Source of the DNA: Scenedesmus sp. ARA3
Lineage: Eukaryota; Chlorophyta; Chlorophyceae; Sphaeropleales; Scenedesmaceae
Length of the DNA: 64,000 bases
Direction of reading: 5' to 3'
Assembly (NCBI GenBank): GCA_004335835.1
Contig: RWJK01001481.1
Location: 48,579 to 112,578 of the forward strand
Shown here: piece by piece, positions 34,791 through 46,328 of the stretch
Position numbering within the stretch: the first letter of the stretch is position 1
Layout: each line of letters opens with the position of its first letter
The notes under the pieces: generated by a model
What the model saw: only the letters and a program-made list of their open reading frames with translations
What the model was told of the DNA's origin: nothing
Databases searched by the model: none
Position numbers and translations under genes: made by a program

Positions 34791-36017
34791 CTTGATTTGC
34801 AGGCGCCCAGTCAGCACTAGTGCAGTACTAGTCACGCCAATTGTGACTAGTCACTGGAACCCTGGATGGATCGGTAACATGAGTACGTTTACTTTCTCTT
34901 GCCGGATCCCTGGTTGCAAGCATAGATATTACAATCCATTGCATGCCATGCAGTGCAAGCGGGCTAGGCTGCCAGGTTCAGCCTGCACACAGGGAACCCA
35001 TTTAAAAACCATGCCGTGTCAGTATACATGCAGATGGCGTGTAACAAAGACTACTGCATGCTTGACTACGAAGGTTTCGTCTCCGTACATGTGCTGTACA
35101 GCACTGATGCGTCATGTTCCAACGTACCGCTTCAAGGCGACACATGCACGTCACGTGGACAACATTGCACGGGTCACGTACAAGGTTATACAGCAGCAAC
35201 CTTCAGACCGCCCTGCAATACTGCCAAAGCTTCATGCCATGAAGCTCACATCACATGCAGTGCATGCAATCACCACAATGCCGCTCAGCTAGTGCAATTC
35301 ACAATGCTGGCAAACACTGCCTGTGCAGACATGGAAGGCCTGGCCAGAACTCTCAGGCCTGGCCTCCTAGGAGGCGCTGTTATACATGTGTTTCAATGAT
35401 CAACAAGCATGGTGCGTGTTCTCCACACAACGTAACCTGACCCCTGACCGTACAAAATGAGTTGTCCCATCAGCAACCGGAGTACTTGTCTGCCGTGAAA
35501 CCGCGAACGCAAATAGTGAGCCTGGGTTGACAAGACCAATTGGTCTTACGTTGCAGCACACACTCCAGATCACTTCAAATCATCGAATCGCTCAAAGCCT
35601 GCAATACTCTGTGGCAGCAGGCAGACACAACAAACAACTGCAAACCCTACTGTCAACAACCATATTGTACACCATGAGGGGTTCACACATGACAGCTTCT
35701 CAGCTGTGCACAAAGTCGCTTGGCGTTTTGGCAATGACACTCACAACAATACTGTACATCAGGATGCTGCCAAAGCAAGCCGAGCCCACAACCAACAGCT
35801 TTGCAGCTGCCCTCAAAGCACTAGGGATGAATAAAATCGCAGTTCAACACTACACGCTGCCCTTGCCGCTGCTGCTTCTGTCTGCGGCAACTTGCAGCAG
35901 CTGTGCCGTAAACTCTCTCCTTGATTAGCGGGATGCTCTCAAGCTACCTTCAACAGCTAGCAGACGCAACATGAAGCACTGTGCATAAGGTTGAACAGTA
36001 CACACCTTCTCAGATGC
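34791..36017. other. Convergent intergenic region
   Basis: No gene is supported. The region lies between the MYND gene (plus) and the F-box-like gene (minus). It contains the second copy of a 21-bp dispersed repeat (35137-35157) and little CAG sequence. Confidence 0.45.
35137..35157 (-). repeat. 21-bp dispersed repeat, copy 2
   Basis: Exact reverse complement of 13803-13823. A short flanking GTTG-type similarity continues on one side only. Confidence 0.6.
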
Positions 36018-37850
36018 TCACAGAGGACTCAAACTCACACCATTCGGACTACACACTGTGGCCAGTACCGCTGCTGCTGTCGATGCAACATGCTGCAGCC
36101 GCGCACCAAAGTCTTCACTCACTTTGAGGTTCGCAGCTGCTGGCAGCCTGCACACTCCCTGCATCACCACCTGACTGCGCTGCTTCGCAGCAGCACACAG
36201 CAGCTCTGCGACGCAGCTGCTGCTCAGCTGCTGCGCTGCTGGCAGCTTGCAGAGCCAGTCTGCGCCTGCGCCGCTGTTGCGCTGCACAGCAGCATGCAAA
36301 AGGCTTGCTAGCACCTCACTGCTGAGCTGCTGTGCTGCCGGCAGCCTGCATAGGTGATGTATGCAATCCGAGACCGCCCACTGCGTGACATCCTCAGGGC
36401 ATTTAACAGCTGCCTCCAGCAGCTCTGCTACAGCCTCATTACTAAGGCGCCGCGCTGCTGATAAGCTGCATAGATAGTAAGTGCACTCGCAGTAGCCCCG
36501 GTCGACTGCTGTTTGCAGCAGCTGCGCTGTCACGTTGCTGCTCAGCCGCTGCGCCCCTGGAAGCTTACACAGCTGCTGCACCCAAACACACCGGCCTCGC
36601 TCAACAGCCGCCTGCAGCAGCTCTGCTACAGTGCTGCTTTTTAGCTGTGCTGCTGCAGCTGGGAAGCGGCGCAGCAGCTGCACATAGCTGCTGTTGTCTG
36701 CATGAGTAACTAGCTCAATCAGCACAGTCTGCAATGTTGCTGCATCTACATGCTGCTGTACTGCTGCAAGTGCTGCTAGGTGCTGTAGCGCCTCTGAGTG
36801 CTGCCGCATGGCTGCTGTAACTAGCAGCAAGCGCACAGTGCCTGGCTCAAGCAGCGCAGGCAGGCGCTGCAGTGCTGCTGCTGCTGTTGCTGCTACTGCT
36901 GGCCTTCTGCTGTTCATGGCCAGCTGCAGTAGTCCTGCAAGGGTTGCGTCGGATGTCTCCCGTGCTGAAAAGTCTACAAAGTCCTGCAAGCAATTGATGA
37001 CGGCAGCAGAGCAAGAGTGTCAGGCGTGTGCACAAAAGCAGGTCTTGAATGAAGGCCGCCAGCTGATAACTCATGACCTTCTAACTTATTCTCATGCTGA
37101 GGCGAGTGCTGGAATAGCACAGCTCATGCAATTTGAAGCTGACTGGCGACCACATCAGAAGTAGCAGTACCACTACACACACCAAGCATCATGCGTTGCT
37201 GACAAAAGACGTCTTCTTTCACAGCAAAGGCATGTTGCGCATTTTCCAAACAGTGCGCTGCTGCCATGGCTGTCACAAAAATAGAAACAATATCTCGATG
37301 GCAAGTGCTTCTCCAAGCGACTCACCCAGTTACAGCCGCAGCAGATGGTGACAGCAGCTGCTGGGATGTCTGTCTGCACGCCCAGCTGCTGCTGCGCCTG
37401 CACCCACACCTCCACGCCTGGCACCATGCTGCGTGCTGCTGCCAGCAGCTGCTTGCAGGACACACGAAGGCCAGCTGCTACAAGCTGTGCTGCACATGCC
37501 AGGGGTACTGCTGGTGTGGAAATCAGGCGGTCTGCGGTATCTGGTGATGTGATGGCAGTGGGTACTGCGACACACAGCCATGCTACTGCTTGCATGGGTT
37601 TGTAGGCATCGCTGCGAGCAGCTGTTGCTTTGCTGCTGCTCCTTGCAGCTGCACCAGCTGCATCCAGAGCATCCAGCAGCAGGCACCGCGTATCCAGCTG
37701 CGTTATTGTAGTGCATGCTGACTTAAGCCGATTGCTCGTCGCTGCAAGGCAAGCAAGCCCTCGAAGACCGAGTTGTCTGCTGCAGTATGGCAACATGCTG
37801 ATGACCAGCTCTGTCTCATCAAGAGCGATCCCATCCATCAACGTCTTCAT
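36018..37850 (-). CDS. Helical-repeat protein with F-box-like N-terminus
   Basis: Two coding blocks: 37850 down to about 37340, and 36983 down to the stop at 36018; the donor of exon 1 is uncertain. The N-terminus (VISMLPYCSRQL then LACLAATSNRLKSAC) has the Leu/Cys spacing of F-box-like domains common in green algae. Exon 2 contains seven or more units of about 33-36 residues of the form LPAAQQLSSExxAELLxAAVxRG...LC, predicted helical and somewhat ankyrin-like. An F-box would recruit an SCF ubiquitin ligase while the repeats bind the target, but that is inference. The acceptor of exon 2 (TTGCAG before DFVDFSARE) is clear. The start is the ATG at 37850 (MKTLMDG); the in-frame codon at 37874 is TTG. 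No exon echoes were seen. Confidence 0.6.
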
Positions 37851-38716
37851 GCTTCGACAAGTATTCGAAAGCAATCGAGCAAAAGTTGGTGGGACACTGA
37901 AACAAGATGCGAGCGAAAATGGTTCCGTAACTGGTCAAACATACGGCAAGGCGCCTTGAAAGAGCTAATGAGGTTGCTAGACGTATTACTGCAGCTGCGA
38001 AAAGTTCGAGGCCTGAATCAATGCGATGACTTGATCATGACGTACTGGCGGACACCATGTGGCGAAGTCATGTGATGCATGTGCACGCTCCAAGGTTGCG
38101 TAAGCATGCTTGTGCATTAGCACTTACGCAGTATGCTTAAGCTGAAAATATCATGATTGTTTTGTAACAGGATGCTCGAGTAGGTGTTTACACGTCACAG
38201 CTGTTCCAAACCATCATAGCACACCATGTCATACTCCGGACGTGTGCCACTGTGTCTCTCAGGCACACACTATGCTACAAACTGCCGTGGGGGCTGCACA
38301 TCACCAAAGGCATAAGAAAGTTGCCGATTGCATTCAAAGGCGCCTGAGTTCCATCACCAGCCAACCCTTGTGATGATCCTGAGTATCACAGATAAGCGCT
38401 GCTCGGTCACAGGCTTATGGGCACGCCCATGTCTTACCACTGGCACATCTGTACATGTCTTACCACTGGCACATCTGTACATGTCTTACCACTGGCACAT
38501 CTGTACAATGCAGCAGCTCCTAAACTGTGCCGCCCCGACACAACCACACCGCACAGCGCTGCTACACTGCAGCCGGCGGCCAAGCGTTGGCGGCCAAGCG
38601 TTGGCTGCTGCTGCACTTCTTCTCAGCCAGCCTTCTTCCTGCTGCGTGGCGCAGTCACGGCACACACAGCACACGGCGCACACTCCAGCAACACTCCTGC
38701 AACCTTGCTGCTGCTG
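37851..38716. other. Intergenic with minisatellite
   Basis: Between two minus-strand genes; no gene is supported. It should hold the promoter of the F-box-like gene and the 3' UTR of the methyltransferase gene. Confidence 0.5.
38428..38505 (+). repeat. 26-bp minisatellite, three copies
   Basis: Three consecutive copies of a 26-bp unit starting CATGTCTTACCACTGG. A 14-bp unit (GGCGGCCAAGCGTT) is duplicated shortly after, at about 38574-38601. Confidence 0.9.
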
Positions 38717-40197
38717 CTACTGCTGCTGCTGCTGCTGCTGCTGCTGGTGTTGCACGTAGCCAGCGTACACCGCCACAGGCAGTGCCACCAGCTCATCTGC
38801 ATCCTCCATCTCCTCATCCTCGTCACCACTGCTGCCCTGCTGCTGCTGCTGCCCCTCCTCTTCTTCTTCTGCTGAGTCTGTGCCGACCAGGTCAGCGCTG
38901 CTCCTGGCGCTGCTCTTGCCAGGCTCAGCAGCAGCAGCAGCAGCAGGCGCTGCTGCTGCGGCTGCAGGAGAGTCCTCAGGGCCGGCATCCGCCATGACCT
39001 GCTGCTGCTGCCACTGCTCAGCCGCTGCTGCCGCAGCAACAGCTGCCGCCTGGCTGCTCTGCTGCACCTGCTGTGCTGCAGCAGCTGCTGCTGCTGCCTG
39101 CTGTGCCAGCTTCTTGATGGGAGTAGCCTCCTGCTGCAGGCCCTCCCTGATGGCTGCTGTTGCTGCTGCTGCAGCGCTGCGCTTGCTGCTCCTGCCGGAG
39201 CCAGCTGCTGCCGCTTTGCCGCTGCCAGCAGCAGCAGCTGCCTTGCTGCTGCCAGCAGCAGCGCCTGCACTGTTCTTGCGCTTGCTGGCAGGCGCATCCC
39301 CAGCAGCCGCTGCTGCTGCTACGCTGCCAGCTGCTGCTGCTGCAGCAGCGCCATCTGCAGCGCTGCTGCTGGCCTTGCTTTTCTGCTGCTTGCTGCTGCC
39401 TTTGCGGGCAGCACCCTTGCTGCCGCTGCTTGCTGCTCCAGCAGCAGCAGCTGCTGCTGCTGCTACTGCAGGCGCCGCGCCTGCTGCTGCAGCGTCGCCT
39501 GTCTCCTCCTCCTCCTCTTGCTGCTGCTGCGCTGCCCCCTTCTTGGCCCTGCCTTTTGCAGTGCGCTGGAATGAAGGGCCCAGGTGGCGTGCCCAGTAGA
39601 AGTCATTGTTGGGAGACTGCAGGCATCATACACAACAGCAGCAGCAACAGCAGCAGCAGTGTCAGCTGCGTGTGAACATCTGCGTTGTGCACACATTCGA
39701 TGCCACAGCATTCACTCAACCACAAACCACAATCCCTACCACATCCACCACGTTGCCCTCCTGCTCACACCAGAAGCTCAAAAGCCCAACCCCTGCTGCC
39801 TGCACTCCTGCAGCACCGCCTCGTACTCAGGGCCAGGCACAGACACCAGAGGCATGTACCGAAACCAACAAGCACTCTTACACCGCTCACCTCGTCTACC
39901 ACGTTGCCCTCCTGCTCACACCAGCACTTGATGCCCTGCTGCCTGCACTCCTGCAGCACTGCCTCGTACTTCGGGTCAGGCACAGACACGACAGGCACGC
40001 CCACAGGGGCATCCTCAGTGGCTGCCAGCAGCAGGCAGCGGCCCAATGCAGCGGCCAGCGGCGGTGCCACCGCGTTGCCGATCTGCAGGGACAGCAGCAG
40101 GATAAAACACAGGATTTGATCAGCAGCAGCAGCAGCAGCAGCAGCAGGCAGCGGCCCAATGCAGCGGCCAGCGGCGGTGCCATTGCGTTGCCGATCT

Positions 40198-40242
<45 letters not shown>

Positions 40243-40646
40243 TGTGCATGTAGGGCAGGTGATAGTCAGCAAAGCATGGTATGTGGCCCCAGCACAGCAG
40301 CCAGCGTTGGCACCACGGGGTGTTGCTCTGCCCAGCAGGATGTACAGGGAAGCATTCTTGAAACAGGGTGCAAGTGGGTGACGGTGAGGTCAGGAGGCCC
40401 TCAGCAAACCCAATGCAATGCTACTTCTGCGTGTGCAGCAGGCTGGACAACACGCAAGCCTATTCACAAAGTCCACTGTCAAGCGCGTCGCTCAGAACAT
40501 TGAGCCTAGCCGATCGCACCATGTGACTGTTGATAAACGCACCTGCATATATCTTTCATCAACCGTAGCGGTGCCCTTGCCGTGGCTGCCGTTGCGGCCC
40601 TTGCCGCCGGCCAGACCCACAAACACGTGGTAGTCCGGGAAGCCCT

Positions 40647-40699
<53 letters not shown>

Positions 40700-43600
40700 G
40701 CAATGTCATACAGGCCCACAAACACGTGGCAGTCAGGGAAGCCCTGCAGCAGCAGCCGCAGCAGCAGCAGCGGCGGCAGTGCAATGTCAGCCAGGCCCAC
40801 AAACACGTGGCAGTCCGGGATGCCCTGCAGCAGCAGCAGCGGCAGCAGCAGTGCATTGTCAGACAGGCCCACAAACACGTGGAAGTCAGGGGAGCCCTGC
40901 AGCAGTAGCAGCAGCAGCAGCAGCAGCAGCAGCAGTGCAGTGTCAGCCAGGCCCTCAAACACGTGGTAGTCGGGGCAGCCCTGCAGCAGCAGCAGCAGCA
41001 GCGTTGTCAGCCAAGCACAGAAGCTCTGACAGCGCCTGAGACAACACGCGCTGCAAACAGCCAGTGCCGTGTCACAACAGGTGAATTGGCCGAGATCCTT
41101 GGGACGAAGACAGCTCAACGCACCTGGCAGCGCGCGTTCTCGCGAATGCTCAGCACGCGGTCCTGTGTAGGGTGCACCAGCTCCAGGTTGTGCGGCTGCC
41201 GGCACTGCTCGCAGTGCGCCCAGCCAGTGCCGCCACACACCAAACACAAAGTGCTGGAACTGCCAGAACTGCTGGATAACATAGCAATGCTGGACTCTTG
41301 CGCACCTGGCAGCGCGCGTTCTCCCGATGCTCAGCGCCCTGTTCTGTGTGGGGTGCACCACCTCCAGGTTGTGCGGCTGCCGGCACCACCCACACCCGGC
41401 CAGGCCCAGCCAGTGCGGGCACATTAAATGCACATCGCTGCAACACCCTGACTTCCTCTTATGTTCAGACTCCTGCTCAGCCTGGCAGCGCATTCTGGCA
41501 GTCGTGCGAGAGCACTATATGGACAATATAGTGTGACACATACTCCGCACCTGGCAGCGCGCGTTCTCGCGTATGCTCAGCACGCGGTCCTGGGTGGGGT
41601 GCACCAGCTCCAGGTTGTGCGGCTCCGCGCGCGTGACCACTGTCGGCTGGATTTGGTCCCACCAGATGCGCCCGAAGCAGCCGTGCCTGCCGTTGGAGGC
41701 GCCGCCCTTGTACGTTACGCACCAGCTGCAGCAGAAGGCGAAACAACATGGAAGAGCAGTGCTGTGAGAGCGTGATCCTCGCCTTGTTTATGTCTGTGAC
41801 AGCATGTTTTTTCCCGCTGGGATTGTAGGCGTCACGCGCCAGCTGCATAGCAGGCAGCAGGACAAGCATTGATATGTGGCAGGATGTGAGCACTTTGGGC
41901 GAGATCTGGTCGTGCCAGACGCGCCGGAGGCAGCCGTGGGCACACCAGGTCCAATCTCGAGAACAGATGCGCGCCGCTGGCGCAGCCTGTCGGCGCCCAT
42001 TCAAAAAGGGCGCTCACTCTCCAAACGGCAACAGCATGCAGGGCCGATGATTGAAATCACTCACCGCGGGCACACCAGGTCTCCCGTGTTGGTGAAGTAC
42101 GTGACACTGCTGCAGCCCTCCAGCTTGCTGCCGCGCCAGGCCCCGTTGGCTGTGCTGCCGTAGCTGTCCACCCTGAAGGACTTGTGGTTGCCGTCGCTGC
42201 CTTGGAAGCCCTTCGGGGGCTTGGGGGGCATGCCGCCGCCGGGGCAGCCGCACTGCAGCAGCAATGAAAGAGGTTGACAAGTGACACAGCACGGTCGGGA
42301 TGAGAGTGGTTGGTCTGTGTGGGGTGAGTCTGGAATCCCTCCGCAAGCATGAGGCAGCTGCTGCTGTAAAGGCAGCGGCGGGTGATGGGGTGGAAAGGAG
42401 AGTGTGTCGCAGCTGTCCTCCATTACGGCTGTGTGGTTGCGGTCAGTGCCTTAGGAGGCGGGCAGCTTTGGCAGCATGCCGCCGCCAGGGCAGCTGCATA
42501 CAGGTGCATACGATCATCAGCCCGCAGCCGACCCTCCCCTTACCATGATAGCATGTAGCATCAAAAATGAATCATATGTCATCTTGATAATCAACGTAAT
42601 TATACAAAAGATCTCACCTCCATCTCCACGCCCCTGAATAGGAAGGCATGCCGTCCTTCTTGCCACGCTCCTCCTCACCCAGCACCTGCCACGCAACTCC
42701 TTTCGAAATCCGACATCATCTTCAATAAAGGTAAACCTTGGAAGCCAATCAGTTCACATGTGTGATGATAAAGATTTTGTTTCAAATATATTTCACTCAC
42801 CTCCATCTCCACGCCCCTGAACAGGAAGGCCATGCCGTCCTTCTTGCCGCGCTCCTCCTCGCTCAGCGCCCGCCAGGCAGCCAGGTTGGCCGCAAGCTGC
42901 GCCTTGTTGGCGGCGCTGTCCATGGTGCGCTGCTCCGCGTGCCAGGACCCCGAGCAGCAGGTGCCTGCGGATGCAGAAAATGCACGATACAGGTGCAGAA
43001 ATGCAGGATATAGGTGTCAGCAGTTGCGCCTTGTTGCTGGCGCTGTCCACAATGTGCTGCTCCGCGTGCCAGGAGCCCGAGCCGCACGTGCCTGCAGCAT
43101 GCCTATACCATCAGCCTGTTTTGCCCTGCTTAACATTCAACATCAATCAAGCTCACATCGCGCGCACCAGCCAAGCGCTCACCCCTGCGCTCTTGGTTCC
43201 TGCCGCCCCCGGGTGCGTCACCACGCCCGGCATGTCCCTACAGTTGGCACCCTTCGATTGGGCACAGCACAACCACAACAGCCATCAACCAGCACCATCA
43301 AATAATAGGAAACCTGTTCAAACCATCAGCCTGTTTCGCCCTGCCTAACATTCAGCAGTATTCATGCTCACATCGCACACACAGCTCAGCGCTCACCCCT
43401 GCCGCTCTTGGACCCTGCCGCCCCTGGGTGCGTCACCACACCTGGCATGTCCCTAAAGTTGGCCCCGTTCTCTTTCGGCACAGCACAACCACAACAGCCA
43501 TCAACCAGCACCATCAAATAATAGGAAACCTGTTCAAACCATCAGCCTGTTTCGCCCTGCCTAACATTCAGCAGTATTTAAGCTCACATCGCACACACAG

Positions 43601-46106
43601 CCAAGCGCTCACCCCTGCCGCTCTTGGTTCCTGCCGCCCCTGGGTGCGTCACCACGCCCGGCATGTCCCTAAAGTTGGCCCCCTTCTCTTTGGGCACAGC
43701 ACACATGCGGCGGTAATCGTCCTCGTTACACATGAGGGGCCTGTGGTCCCTCAGCGGTGCAGCCGCGTCCACCTGTGCTGCTGCTGCATCCATGTGCAGC
43801 TTTTGCTGTGACAGGACAGCATGAACGTGCAGCAGAGGCAGCAGCGGTGAGTGTGAGCAACAACTGCCTATGGTGCTGCAGCAGCACCTCCTGCTGACGC
43901 GCCAAGGTGCAGCGTTGGAGCTGCAAACTGTAAATATGAACACAAACTGGCTGCCACCCAATGACATAATTATGTTGTCAGGTAACATAACAACACCGGC
44001 TGCTGCGTGGTGAGGCCCTCATTTGCCGTCGCACATGCTGCTTGTTGTGCAGAGGCTCACATCAGACTGCGCAGGTGATCTTCACGCAGCGACACCAAAC
44101 GTAGCAAATAGAAAGCGGCGGCCTCACCTGCCCCCGCACGTACTGCGTGTTGTGCAGCTCCGCGGCGCGCTGCAGGTGCAGGATCTGCCGCGCGATGGGG
44201 TCCTCAATGCTGTTGAGGTGCTTGAGCCAGGTCTGCGTGGCAAAGTGGCTGCCCCCCTGCATCTCGGCAGCAAGCTCTGCAGCAGCAGCAGCAGCAGCAG
44301 CGGCAGCAGCACAGGCGATCCAGCATTCGTCAAGATTGTGGAGATGTTGAGCTCCAGAGATCATGATACAGGGGTCAACTCAATTGATAAATACATCAAG
44401 TTCCCTGTTTCAAGTGGCGTGAACGCGCTGCCCAGAACAATGACATCTTGTTGAGGTGTTAGGCTCCAACATGCTTTGATGTTGATGTCAACATAATAGC
44501 TGCAGGTGCAGCAGCACACAATGCGCCGCCCACCTGCTGTGTCCTCATCATCTGCAGCATCGCCACCCTCATCTGATGCTGCCACCTCGTCTGCTGCTGC
44601 AGCAGCACCCTTCTTGCCAGCACCCTTCTTGCCTGCAGACGGCTGCTTGCCCTGCTGCTTGGCGCCTGCTGCTGCTGCTGCTGCGCTGCTGCTGCCGGCG
44701 CCATCTGTTGGGCCTGCTGCTGCTGCTGCTGCTGTCGAGGGGCCTGTCAGGTCAGCGAGTGAGATGCTGCCCTTGCCTTTGCACAGCAGGCGCGCACCCA
44801 CCGCCAGTGTCTGCACACCATCAAATGTTGCTCTTTTGTGTCAGACATTACCAAGATACACTGATGCATGCATGATGAAGTGGTGCGCAGCATTTCAGAA
44901 ACGATCAGCTGCAGCAGCGATTTGCGTACCCAGCACGCCACGCAACATGTTGGCTGCTGTGGGTCGCACGTGCGCTCTCAGCTGCTCATGCTGCCAAGCA
45001 TCGATTTAAGCAGCAGTTGATAGTCAGCAATAGGAACGTCTCCACAACGCACCATCACCAGGTTTCCCACACCATCTGTCTTGCACACTCTGTTACAATC
45101 TCTGTGACAAACAAAAAATATACAGTCCCATCAACCCCTGCTACGGCTCACCATGGCCAGCGTGTCCTCGCTCTCTGGCTGCGCCAGCATCTCCGGCGCC
45201 CGCTGCTGCATCTGCTGCCAGGGCTCCATGGCGGCACCGGCGTGGATGCAGCGCTCCCGCAGCGAGCGGCTGTAGCCGGGAGGGGTCCGCCGCAGCCAGG
45301 CCTGCGCCACTGACCGCGGGTCGCTCGCATAGTGCTGCCTGTCGCCCTACAATAAAAGAAACAGTGCAAAGCAATCACATGTGAGTCCTGGCATTCTCTG
45401 AAGCTGGTATGAGCCAGTATGCCATGGTTGTTGTGCAGCGGCAGAATGGAAGTGCCAGGAATGAGGTGTGGGTGAGGGTGAATGCGTGTGTGTATGAGGA
45501 TGCGTGTATGCAGCGCTCCAGCAGGGAGCGGCTGTAGCTTGGCGGGGTCCGCCGCAGCCAGGCCTGCGCCACTGACTGCGGGTCGCTCGCGTAGTGATGC
45601 CTGTCGCCCTGCACACAACAGCAAGGCATTCCCATAATGTTATGGCAAGAGGAGTTGCAGGCATGGGTTTGGCGATGCGCGGGAACGCCCATGCCACAGA
45701 GTGTGGGTCGCTCGCGTAGTGCTGCATGTCGCCCTGTGCAATGCACATGAACGCAGCCGGCCGCAACACACGGCAGCGATGGTGAGTGCAGTCAATGCAT
45801 GCACACCGTGTACGCGGCGTAGGCAGGGTGTCGTGGCATATACACAGCAGTAAGCAAGGCTCGCGTGCTGCCAGCATTGATACAACCCGCAAGTAGCAAG
45901 GGGAGGCAGTGGTCGCTGCAACAGTCTGCGCAGTGCTCTTTGCATCCAAAACACCAAAACAAGAAAAGCGGCAGTGCAGGGACTTGGGCAACATGCCTGC
46001 ACTGTTGTTATGTCTGATGCGATGCATGGCGGTGTGAGTATATGGGGTGGCGTGGGGTGGGGTGCGGGTTGTTTTCCCTGCAAATGCAATGATGACAATA
46101 ACAATA

Positions 46107-46142
<36 letters not shown>

Positions 46143-46276
46143 TAATAACAATAATGATAATAATGATGATCTTTAGTGATTTGTTTCTCACCTCCTCATA
46201 GTTGGACACTGCTGGCAGGTCTGTCAGCACGTCCCCCATCAGCGTCCAGGGGTGCAGGCCTGCCTCGCCCTTCTGC

Positions 46277-46328
<52 letters not shown>

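Noticed and set aside
34672..35292. 206-codon plus-strand open frame
   Set aside because: It begins in decayed MYND exon copies, has no domain and runs through sequence with no coding character.
40617..41030. Independent repeat-protein gene on the plus strand
   Set aside because: The plus-strand open frames are shadows of minus-strand methyltransferase exon copies and CAG runs.
46090..46170. Origin-like AT-rich element
   Set aside because: It is a simple AAT microsatellite inside an intron with no other supporting signal.
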